Positions 27,528 through 34,907 of a DNA stretch of 64,000 bases are shown here, piece after piece. Every line of letters starts with the position of its first letter. Position 1 is the stretch's first letter. The stretch is from Sphingopyxis sp. DBS4 (lineage in GTDB: Bacteria; Pseudomonadota; Alphaproteobacteria; Sphingomonadales; Sphingomonadaceae). The notes beneath the pieces are model-generated. The model searched no databases. It saw nothing but the letters and a program-made list of their open reading frames with translations, and was not told the DNA's origin. A program made the translations under genes and the position numbers. Location of the stretch: positions 755,001 to 819,000 of the forward strand of contig NZ_CP102384.1 in assembly GCF_024628865.1 (NCBI RefSeq), in the 5' to 3' direction.

Positions 27528-27555
27528 TTGACGCCACGAGCCTGCCCGCTAGGGT
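27528..27555 (+). promoter_or_regulatory. Promoter of the anchored alpha/beta hydrolase gene
   Basis: TTGACG (27528-27533), 16 nt, TAGGGT (27550-27555), just after the transporter stop at 27521. GAGGGGGG follows as ribosome site before ATG 27580. Confidence 0.55.
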
Positions 27556-27579
27556 CTTTCTCGCTCTGAGGGGGGCCGG

Positions 27580-28623
27580 ATGCCGACGATCGACGAAGAT
27601 GATTTCGAACCGCTGCCGCCGCGGCGGCCGCTCTTCCGGCGCAAGCGGGTGCTCATTCCGCTCGCGCTGCTGCTCGCGATCGTCGCGCTCTTCTTTGCGC
27701 TTCGGACGCCCGATACCGACCGCGACGCGATGATCGCCAAATATGGCGGCCCGAACGCCGCCTTCGCGGCCGGGCCGGCGGGGCAGCATATCCATTACCG
27801 TGACCAGGGGCGCCGCGACGGTCCCGTCATCGTGTTGCTCCACGGCGCCAATTCGAGCCTCCAGACGTGGGAGCCGCTGGTGAAGCGGCTCGGCGCGACC
27901 TATCGCATCGTCACGCTCGACCTGCCCGGACACGGGCTGACCGGCGGCACGCCCGACAAGGATTACAGCGCCGACGGGATGATCGCGGCGGTCGATGTCG
28001 TCGCGGCAAAGCTGGGCCTCGACCATTTCATCCTCGGCGGCAATTCGATGGGCGGCTGGGTCGCGTGGCGCTACGCGCTCGACCGGCCCGACCGGGTCGA
28101 CGCACTGCTGCTGCTCGACGCGGCCGGGATGCCGCTGCGCAAGGGCGAGAAAGCGCCCGAATCGAACATCGGCTTTCGCATCCTGCAATACCCGTTCGGG
28201 CGCTGGCTGGCGACGCAGATCACCCCGCGCTCGCTGGTCGAGGAATCGCTGCGCGGTTCGGTCGCGCGGCAGGACATCGTCGATGATGCGATGATCGACC
28301 GCTATTGGGAGTTGCTGCGCTTTCCGGGCAATCGCGAGGCGACGGCGCTGCGCGCGCGGATCGACCGCGAGCCCGCGATGGCGGATCGGATCGGCGAGAT
28401 CAGGGCGCCGACGCTGATCCTGTTCGGCAAGGAGGATCGGCTGATCAATCCGACCGCCGCCCAGACCTTCCACGAGCGGATCGCGGGGTCGGAGGTCGTG
28501 CTGCTGGACGGCATCGGTCATCTGCCGATGGAGGAAGCGCCCGATGCGACCGCGAAGGCGATCGCGGACTTCCTTACGCGGCGGCTCGCGCCGCAGGCGG
28601 CGCCTGCTCCAGAAAGTCGTTGA
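27580..28623 (+). CDS. Membrane-anchored alpha/beta hydrolase
   Basis: 347 residues. A cytosolic basic N terminus (PPRRPLFRRKR) precedes one membrane helix (about residues 23-42), so the enzyme domain faces the periplasm. The fold is seen from IVLLHGANSSLQTW (oxyanion loop) through LDLPGHGLT, the nucleophile elbow GNSMGGW, a late Asp in LILFGKEDRL and the catalytic His in GIGHLPMEEAP. It may be an esterase, lipase or haloalkane-type hydrolase; the sequence does not decide. Its last 50 bases overlap the convergent PhaZ-like gene. Confidence 0.85.
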   Translation: MPTIDEDDFEPLPPRRPLFRRKRVLIPLALLLAIVALFFALRTPDTDRDAMIAKYGGPNAAFAAGPAGQHIHYRDQGRRDGPVIVLLHGANSSLQTWEPLVKRLGATYRIVTLDLPGHGLTGGTPDKDYSADGMIAAVDVVAAKLGLDHFILGGNSMGGWVAWRYALDRPDRVDALLLLDAAGMPLRKGEKAPESNIGFRILQYPFGRWLATQITPRSLVEESLRGSVARQDIVDDAMIDRYWELLRFPGNREATALRARIDREPAMADRIGEIRAPTLILFGKEDRLINPTAAQTFHERIAGSEVVLLDGIGHLPMEEAPDATAKAIADFLTRRLAPQAAPAPESR

Positions 28624-29329
28624 TCCGCGCGGCGATCGCCGCGGCGTGGGTGAAGGGGAAGAGGTGCGATCCCGGCACCACCTCCAGCACCGCGCCGTCG
28701 ATCAGCTCGGCGATCGTCTGTCCGTGGCACGCGGGCACGACGCCGTCGCGCTCGCCCATCAGGATCAGCGTCGGGATATTGCGAAGGTGCGGCAGCATCG
28801 CCGCGCTCGTCCAGCCCGCCATCGCCATCGTCTGCCAGGTCAGGCCGAGCGGAGTCGCGGTCGGCAGCTTGAGACCGCTGGCGAGCATGTCGTCGTCGAG
28901 CAGCGCCGCCCAGCCGATGCCGGGCGCGCCGACCGTCGGGGTCGTCGCCATCAGCACCAGGCGGTGCACGCGCTCCGGAAACTGCACCGCGATCTGCTGC
29001 GCCAGTGCGCCGCCCCAGCTGAACCCCGTGACGTCGAGCAAGTCGTGGCCGAAGCGACCCGCGATCTCCATCACCGTCGCCGCCATCGTCGGCGCGCTAT
29101 AGGGGAGCAGCGCGTCGGGCGAGCCGCCGACGCCGGGCATGTCGAGCGTCCACACCTCGCGGCCCTGGATTTGCGCGAGCAGCGGCGCCGCGGCGGCGAT
29201 GTCGGCTCCGATGCCGTTGAGGAAGAGCAGCGGCGTGCCGGGCGCACCCTCATGCCAGCGCGCGACGCGCAGGCTGAGGCCATAGACATGTTCGGTGCTG
29301 ATCGAGGGGCGGCCGCTGATCCTGCTCAT
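28574..29329 (-). CDS. PhaZ-like poly(3-hydroxyalkanoate) depolymerase (alpha/beta hydrolase)
   Basis: 251 residues, no signal peptide. It resembles the intracellular medium-chain PHA depolymerase of Pseudomonas: LLFLNGIGADI, DMPGVGGSPDALLPY, the lipase box FSWGGALAQQIA with the serine replaced in context GxSWGG, GWTSAAMLPHL, and the catalytic His in GSHLFPFTHA. Asp is in LILMGERDGVV. The likely action is to release 3-hydroxy acids from storage granules. No pha synthase or phasin lies nearby, so the assignment rests on motif likeness only; another esterase role is possible. It overlaps the opposite hydrolase gene by 50 bp. Confidence 0.65.
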   Translation of the reverse strand: MSRISGRPSISTEHVYGLSLRVARWHEGAPGTPLLFLNGIGADIAAAAPLLAQIQGREVWTLDMPGVGGSPDALLPYSAPTMAATVMEIAGRFGHDLLDVTGFSWGGALAQQIAVQFPERVHRLVLMATTPTVGAPGIGWAALLDDDMLASGLKLPTATPLGLTWQTMAMAGWTSAAMLPHLRNIPTLILMGERDGVVPACHGQTIAELIDGAVLEVVPGSHLFPFTHAAAIAARINDFLEQAPPAARAAA

Positions 29330-29377
29330 GGCATCGGCCTTGGCACAGCTTGATGACGGGTGAAAGGTCGCGCGTCG

Positions 29378-29623
29378 CTATGCCTGCGGTTCGGCCGCGG
29401 TTTTGGCAGCCTGTTCATAGTGCAGGCAGTCGAAAATCTTCGCGCCGGCGAGGAAAACCGAACCGCTGCACGCCGCCATCAGCAGATAGCCGCCGAAACC
29501 GGGAAATTGATGCAGATAGGCCGTGCCGCGCGCCATCGCCCCCATCGCGAGCGCATAGACGATCAGACACGCCTCGAAGCGGGTCTTGATGACGAACAGG
29601 CGTCCGATCTTTTTCAGCATCAT
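29378..29623 (-). CDS. Small inner-membrane protein of unknown function
   Basis: 81 residues from MMLKKIGRLFVIKTRFEACL. Two hydrophobic helices (about residues 15-32 and 43-63) are joined by a short loop (ARGTAYLHQFPGFGG), and the end is soluble and alanine-rich. Sphingomonads often carry such proteins of about 80 residues; no function is known to me. The start could also be ATG 29629 or 29620, which lie within 6 nt; GGATGGGA just upstream serves the last two. It is probably a single gene, 48 nt after the PhaZ-like gene's start on the same strand. The 256 nt upstream hold nothing I can name. Confidence 0.6.
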   Translation of the reverse strand: MMLKKIGRLFVIKTRFEACLIVYALAMGAMARGTAYLHQFPGFGGYLLMAACSGSVFLAGAKIFDCLHYEQAAKTAAEPQA

Positions 29624-29879
29624 TCCCATCCAAGCAAGCGCCGTGCCAGTGGCGCAAATCGGGGATTCGACGCGACTGGCTGATGGTAAACTGTAAATTA
29701 ACCCGACAGCGGAGGGAAGGGCGGGTTCGTATCGGGGTGGCAATTTCGGATGGCGGGTCGGCACAAGGCGAGTGAGGCGGGCGTCGCGGGATGCCGGGGA
29801 GCAGTGCGAAACGGCGCGATGGCATAGCCGGTGGCCGGCGCTTTATGGCATCTGCATCGGCGGCATGTGCCCCCAAACT

Positions 29880-31532
29880 CTATTCGGCGCGACGGTCGGA
29901 ATCTCCGGGCCATGCGTCGGTCATCGGATGCTCGGCCCGTCGCGCAAAACTGTCGATGCCGAAGACCGAACGTCCCGGACCCTTCGGCAGTCGATCGAGC
30001 ACGAGCGCCAGCCCGGCCCGGTCGTCCTGATAGGGCGCGAAATGCGTGCCCAATTCCATCACGTCGGCCGACCCCTTGGCGAAAAGGGGCCAATGCGGCA
30101 GGTCCGCACCATTGGGGTCGCCGCTTTTAACGAAATTGGCCCACAGGCGCGACATTCTGGCGGCGATCAGATGGTCCCGATCATCGAAGGGTCGGTCTGG
30201 AGATGCTTTCAATGAATTGAAAACATAGGGGATTTCGGCCGAATGGAAGGCGCCGAACATGTCTTTGCCCGGCCCGGGCTCGGGGTGGGTGTAATAATAA
30301 GTGAAAATCGGTCCGCGATGCGCCCGCGCCCAGTCGATGAGCGATGCGAGACCATAGAGGCGCGTCAGCCGCTGGCCGGCGGCACGCGCCGCCGCTTCGC
30401 TGTCGAGCGGGGTGCCCGCCAGCAGGATATCGGCGTCGGCCTCTCCGACCATATGGGACGCGCGGGCGCGCACTTCGGCGGGTGTAGTGTGGAAATAGGC
30501 GGGATTCAGCACGCCTTCGTCGGCGTTCAGCCCGGCCATCACCGGAATCACCTGCCGCCCGCCTGCCGCTTCGAGCGCCTCGATCTGGTCGGGCAGGATC
30601 GACCCATCGACAACCGGACCGAGCAGCGGCAGGCCGCCGACGTCGCCCGCTCCGGCGAGCGGGCCGGCATCGAGCAGCGCCATCACCCGGTCGGCGGGCA
30701 GCTGACGCAGCGCGGCGGTGTCGGACAACCCGGCGCGCGCCAGCAGGTCGGCGCCGCGGCGGTCGGCTTCGGCGCGGTCGGGCAGCGGGGTCTCGACGAT
30801 GCCGCTTTGCACGATCGCGCGAGCGAACAGGCCTTCGGCTTGCGGGGAGAGGAGCAGCATTTGCACCGCCATGCCCCCCGCCGACTGGCCGGCGATGGTG
30901 ACCCGTTCGGGGTCGCCGCCGAAGGCCGCGATATTGCGTTGCGTCCAGCCGAGCGCCGCAATCATGTCCTGCAAGCCGAAATTCGCGCCGCCGCCCGGCT
31001 CGCCCGCCAGATCGCGAAAGGCCGAAAAACCGAAAACTCCCAGGCGATAATTGATCGATACGACCATGATGCCCTGCCGCGCCAATTCGGTGCCGTCATA
31101 GATCGGCACCGCGTTCGACCCCGACATGAAGGCGCCGCCATGGATCCACAACATCACCGGCAACGGCCCCGCGTCGTGGTGCGCCGGCGCCCATATGTCG
31201 AGCGTGAGGCAGTCTTCCGAGACCGGCGGCGGGGCGACATATTCCCGGGTCCAGGGACCGAAGCCGTCGGGTGTGATCGCCTGCATGCAACCGGGGCCCT
31301 GGGTTTTTGCCGCACGCCGCCCCGACCACGGCAATGCCGCCTGGGGCGCCGCCCAGCGCCGTTCGCCGACCGGCGGAGCGGCATAGGGCACACCCAGAAA
31401 ACGGATCACGTCATGATCGACCGTGCCGGCCAGCTCGCCGCTCTCGATCTTGACCACTGCCTCCTCCGCGGTCGCCGGCGGTGCAAGCGGGAGCGTGCCG
31501 AACAGAAGGGCGAGAGAAAGGAAAAGGCGCAT
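29880..31532 (-). CDS. Secreted type-B carboxylesterase (esterase 1 of a tandem pair)
   Basis: 550 residues. Signal peptide MRLFLSLALLFGTLPLAPPATA, then the COesterase fold: FLGVPYAAPPVGERRW, EDCLTLDIWAP, oxyanion loop PVMLWIHGGAFMSG, nucleophile elbow TIAGQSAGGMAVQ, the acid in the region GLNADEGVL, and the His in MFGAFHSAEIPYVF. It hydrolyses carboxylic esters in the periplasm or outside. It is clearly related to the next gene (same blocks, same cysteine GPGCMQ), so the pair arose by duplication. Sphingopyxis FumD, the fumonisin esterase, belongs to the same family, which shows this fold can remove acyl side chains from large natural products. It is the last gene of the LacI-controlled operon. 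Confidence 0.9.
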   Translation of the reverse strand: MRLFLSLALLFGTLPLAPPATAEEAVVKIESGELAGTVDHDVIRFLGVPYAAPPVGERRWAAPQAALPWSGRRAAKTQGPGCMQAITPDGFGPWTREYVAPPPVSEDCLTLDIWAPAHHDAGPLPVMLWIHGGAFMSGSNAVPIYDGTELARQGIMVVSINYRLGVFGFSAFRDLAGEPGGGANFGLQDMIAALGWTQRNIAAFGGDPERVTIAGQSAGGMAVQMLLLSPQAEGLFARAIVQSGIVETPLPDRAEADRRGADLLARAGLSDTAALRQLPADRVMALLDAGPLAGAGDVGGLPLLGPVVDGSILPDQIEALEAAGGRQVIPVMAGLNADEGVLNPAYFHTTPAEVRARASHMVGEADADILLAGTPLDSEAAARAAGQRLTRLYGLASLIDWARAHRGPIFTYYYTHPEPGPGKDMFGAFHSAEIPYVFNSLKASPDRPFDDRDHLIAARMSRLWANFVKSGDPNGADLPHWPLFAKGSADVMELGTHFAPYQDDRAGLALVLDRLPKGPGRSVFGIDSFARRAEHPMTDAWPGDSDRRAE

Positions 31533-31550
31533 CGCTATCGCTCCTGCCCT

Positions 31551-33104
31551 TCAGGGCGTCTTAGCGGTTATGGTCCGTTCGACGAAGTCGAGCCGCGCGC
31601 GGATCGGATCGGGCTCCTGATGGGCGCCCGTCGCGTCGAAAATCATCACGGCGTCGCTTGCCGCCGCATAGGGCGACCAGCGTCCGCCACCGATGGCCGA
31701 GGGCGTGCCGGTCTTTGCGAAATTGACCCAATAATCATGCACCAGCCGTGCCGCCGTGCGATCGGCGGGCGTCGTCGCCGCGCCGTGGCGGACGTCGACG
31801 GTGTCGAAGAAGAAGGGCAATTCGCTGGCATGGAAAGCGCCGGGCAGCTTCGCACGCAAATATTCGGGCACATAGCCGAAGCGATAGGTGAAAACGGGTT
31901 GTCTGCGTCCGGCAATGATCCGCGCGACGTGGCGTGCGGGTTCGAGGAACATCGTATCGGCGGAGACCGCGACCCCGATGCGCATTGCGTCCCTGCGTCC
32001 TTCGGGGTCGTAAACCGGTTCGGCTCCGGCCCGCATGGCGGCCAGCGGAGCATAGGCCTGTTCGACCCCGCCGCCGAAGAAAAAGCCGTCGGCGTCGTTG
32101 GCGCCGATCACCATCGGGATCGGCGCGCCTTCGCCTGCGGCATAGGCGGCGTCGACCGACCGGCGCACGATTTGTCCGTCGGCATAGAGCGGCGTGAAAT
32201 CCTTGGCGTCGAACAGGGTCATCAGGTTGAGGCCGCTCATCACGCTGTCGGCGGGCAGCGCGCGAAGCGCGGCGAGCGCGTCGGCGCCGTCGCCCTCGAC
32301 TCCCTTGGCCCGCGCGAAGTCGGCGCCGATCGTTTCGGCCTCGGCCGCGGTGCGCAGTGGACCCATCAGGTCGCGCCCACCGCCCGACATGACGATCGCC
32401 TTGTGGAAGAGTCCCTTCGCGAGCGGGGTTGTCGCCAGGGCATGTACGGACATGCCGCCCGCCGATTCGCCGAAGATGGTGACATTGCCGGGGTCGCCGC
32501 CGAACGCCGCGATATTGTCGCGCACCCATTGCAGCGCGGCGATCTGGTCGAGAATCGCATAATTGCCGTGCGGTGCCCCCGCGGCTTCCTGGGTGAGTGC
32601 GGGATGGGCGAAGAAGCCGAAGCGGCCGAGACGATAGTTGAAGCTGACGAATATCACGCCCGATTCGGCGAAGGACCGGCCCGAATAGACGGGCGGGGAG
32701 CTGCCGCCGTTGACGAAGCCGCCGCCGTAGATCCAGACCATCACCGGACGCTTTTCGCGCGAGGGCGCGGCCGGCGTCCAGACGTTGAGATACAGGCAAT
32801 CTTCCGACGGCTTGACTCCCAACGGTGCGGCGTCGGCCTTGTAGGGGATCTGCATGCAGTCGGGACCGAATTGGCCGGCGATGCGGACATTCGGCCAGCG
32901 GTCGGCGGGTTGCGGCGCGCGCCAGCGCAGGGTGCCCACCGGCGGCAGGGCATAGGGCATGCCGCGATAGGCGATGCTCTGCCCCTCCGCCACACCCTGC
33001 ACGACGCCGCTGTGGGTTTCGACGACGGGTTGCGCCGAGGTCTCCGCGGCCGCGGCCGGAGAGGCGAGCGCAAGGGCGAGCGCGATGGCAGGAAATATCC
33101 GCAT
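31551..33104 (-). CDS. Secreted type-B carboxylesterase (esterase 2 of a tandem pair)
   Basis: 517 residues from MRIFPAIALALALASPAAAA, a clear signal peptide. COesterase blocks: YRGMPYALPPVGTLRW, SEDCLYLNVWTP, VMVWIYGGGFVNGG, nucleophile GESAGGMSVHALA, and the catalytic His in GAFHASELPFFF. It cleaves esters in the periplasm. ATG 33104 has AAAGGACAG about 6 nt upstream; a longer frame to 33284 would only read through the end of the phosphatase gene. Spacing is 34 nt from the upstream phosphatase and 18 nt to esterase 1, which supports one message. Confidence 0.9.
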   Translation of the reverse strand: MRIFPAIALALALASPAAAAETSAQPVVETHSGVVQGVAEGQSIAYRGMPYALPPVGTLRWRAPQPADRWPNVRIAGQFGPDCMQIPYKADAAPLGVKPSEDCLYLNVWTPAAPSREKRPVMVWIYGGGFVNGGSSPPVYSGRSFAESGVIFVSFNYRLGRFGFFAHPALTQEAAGAPHGNYAILDQIAALQWVRDNIAAFGGDPGNVTIFGESAGGMSVHALATTPLAKGLFHKAIVMSGGGRDLMGPLRTAAEAETIGADFARAKGVEGDGADALAALRALPADSVMSGLNLMTLFDAKDFTPLYADGQIVRRSVDAAYAAGEGAPIPMVIGANDADGFFFGGGVEQAYAPLAAMRAGAEPVYDPEGRRDAMRIGVAVSADTMFLEPARHVARIIAGRRQPVFTYRFGYVPEYLRAKLPGAFHASELPFFFDTVDVRHGAATTPADRTAARLVHDYWVNFAKTGTPSAIGGGRWSPYAAASDAVMIFDATGAHQEPDPIRARLDFVERTITAKTP

Positions 33105-33138
33105 ATTCTGTCCTTTCAGACTCGGGTCCGCACGAATC

Positions 33139-34848
33139 CTAGCGCGACGGCGCAGGCGGCGTGAGACAGGTCGTCCCGGTATCGCCGAGTTCGAGGCATT
33201 CTCCATCGACCGGATCGCTCGGCGCGATCCGCATGTCGGCTGCGAGGGTCGGCGCGAGATCGACCACCCGCACCGGCAAGGCACGCTCCTGATGGACCAC
33301 GCCGGGCCACCAGAATAGGATGGGGACGCGCCGGTTGAAATCGCTCGGTCCCGAATGCCCCATCATGAACAGGCCGGGGAGCGGCGGCGCGGCGATCTTG
33401 AGGGGATCGGTCGCGAGCAGGACGTCGCCGCTGCGCTCGGGATAGAAGGACAGCGCCATGCGATCGGCAACCGGCAATAGATCGGGAGAAAGGCGCGGAT
33501 CGGGGTGACGCGCCCGCAACTGCGCGGCGGTCCACGCGCCCGCAATGCCGGGCAGAGCGAGGGCCCGCGTCGCGGCGGCTTCGGCGATGCGCGCCTTGAG
33601 GGCGGCGTCGGCAAGCGAGCGTCCTTCGGCATCGACGACGAGGAGCTGGGTCGGATCGAAATAGGCCGGGCGCAGCGGATCCCAGCCGATGCCGGCCGCG
33701 GTGCGCGCCGCGGCGTTGAGATCGGCCAGCAAGGCCTTGGCATCGATACGGCCGGCATCGCGATAGCCGCGCATCGTCAGCCGTTCGGGGATGTCGCCGC
33801 CGCCATGGTCGGCGGTGAGCGCGACGAGTACGGGAATATGCAGGTCCTCGACGCGCTTCAGAAGGCGCCCGACTTCTTCGTCGACGCGCGCCATCTGGTC
33901 GCACATCTCGGGCCCCTGCGTGCCATAGGCATGGCCGACCATGTCGGTCGCGGAAAGGCCGACCGCCAGCAGATCGGTTCCCGCCGCGCGGCCGAGCGCT
34001 TCGCTGTCGATCAGGCTAAGCGCGGCGTCGATCGTGGCGCTGTCATAGAACCAGGGCGGCAGCGACGGGCCGTTTGCGGCCGGTTGTCCCGGGATCGCCG
34101 CCGCCGGATCGGGCGGCAGGTGCGCGTGGAAATTTCCGCCGCCGGGCAGGGGGATATAAGCCTCGCGCTGACGGCAGGCCTCGCGCCGATAGGTCCAGGG
34201 GGGCGGTGCCGCGAGGCGCTTCGCGAGCTTCGCGTTGAGGCGGTCGAGCGGCGCGAGGCGTCGCTGTGCCTGCTGCGGATCATCGCCCCAGCTATCGAAG
34301 CCCTGCTTGCCGTCGAACCAGAAGGCGCCGTCGGGATGACGGCCGCCCATCATGATCGCCGAGCGGTCCTTGCCCGCGACCGAAAAGACGCGGTTGGCGG
34401 GCGAAGCGGCCTTCAGCCAGTCGCCGAGCGTGGACACTTCCAGCATCCCCGGCCCGACGCCGAGCTTGCGGCTGGCGCGCGCCGCGACGTGGACGCCGTC
34501 GTCGGTGCAATAGCGATCGATCGCGCCGCGCTGGTCATACCATTGGTTCGCGATGATCCCCGTCGCATTGGGGTGCCGGCCGCTGGCGATCACGGCATGG
34601 CCGGCGCAGGTCTCGGTCACACCGTGGGCGTGGAAGGCATTGGAATAAACAATCCCCCCCGCCAGCGTCGCGAGCCCGCCATGAAAATCGCTGCGGCTGG
34701 CGTTGAACAGATCGGCCGAAAACTGGTCGATCGAAATCAGGATGACCAGCTTCGGCGCACCGGGCTTTTCCTCGGCGGCCGCGGGCGATGTTGCGGCTGC
34801 CGCGATAGCCAGGGCGCCGGCCGCGGCCGCGATCCATTTTCTCATCAT
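33139..34848 (-). CDS. Alkaline phosphatase of the PafA/PhoK type
   Basis: 569 residues. Signal peptide (IAAAAGALAIAAAATSPAAA). The alkaline-phosphatase superfamily core is visible: first zinc Asp in LVILISIDQFSADLF, catalytic Thr in GVTETCAGHAVIASG, the IIANQWYD segment, SATDMVGHAYGTQGPEM and LTADHGGGDIPERL for the metal sites. A Lys-x-Arg pair in AGKDRSAIMMGG is the phosphate-holding feature of phosphomonoesterases such as PafA and Sphingomonas PhoK, not of diesterases. It probably removes phosphate from organic esters in the periplasm. ATG 34848 follows GGAAGG by 6 nt. Its place between receptor and esterases suggests that the substrate of the operon may be phosphorylated. Confidence 0.82.
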   Translation of the reverse strand: MMRKWIAAAAGALAIAAAATSPAAAEEKPGAPKLVILISIDQFSADLFNASRSDFHGGLATLAGGIVYSNAFHAHGVTETCAGHAVIASGRHPNATGIIANQWYDQRGAIDRYCTDDGVHVAARASRKLGVGPGMLEVSTLGDWLKAASPANRVFSVAGKDRSAIMMGGRHPDGAFWFDGKQGFDSWGDDPQQAQRRLAPLDRLNAKLAKRLAAPPPWTYRREACRQREAYIPLPGGGNFHAHLPPDPAAAIPGQPAANGPSLPPWFYDSATIDAALSLIDSEALGRAAGTDLLAVGLSATDMVGHAYGTQGPEMCDQMARVDEEVGRLLKRVEDLHIPVLVALTADHGGGDIPERLTMRGYRDAGRIDAKALLADLNAAARTAAGIGWDPLRPAYFDPTQLLVVDAEGRSLADAALKARIAEAAATRALALPGIAGAWTAAQLRARHPDPRLSPDLLPVADRMALSFYPERSGDVLLATDPLKIAAPPLPGLFMMGHSGPSDFNRRVPILFWWPGVVHQERALPVRVVDLAPTLAADMRIAPSDPVDGECLELGDTGTTCLTPPAPSR

Positions 34849-34907
34849 AGTCAACCTTCCGGTTGCGCCGGGTCGCCGCGACCGGCGGCCCGGCGCCTTA
34901 CACTTTT

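Noticed and set aside
29624..29879. Possible small gene after the carboxylesterase operon
   Set aside because: Open frames there have no ribosome site or recognisable sequence; left unassigned.
30243..33164. Long plus-strand open frame opposite the two esterases
   Set aside because: Both esterases have signal peptides and full catalytic motifs; the plus frame has none and is very rich in Arg and His.
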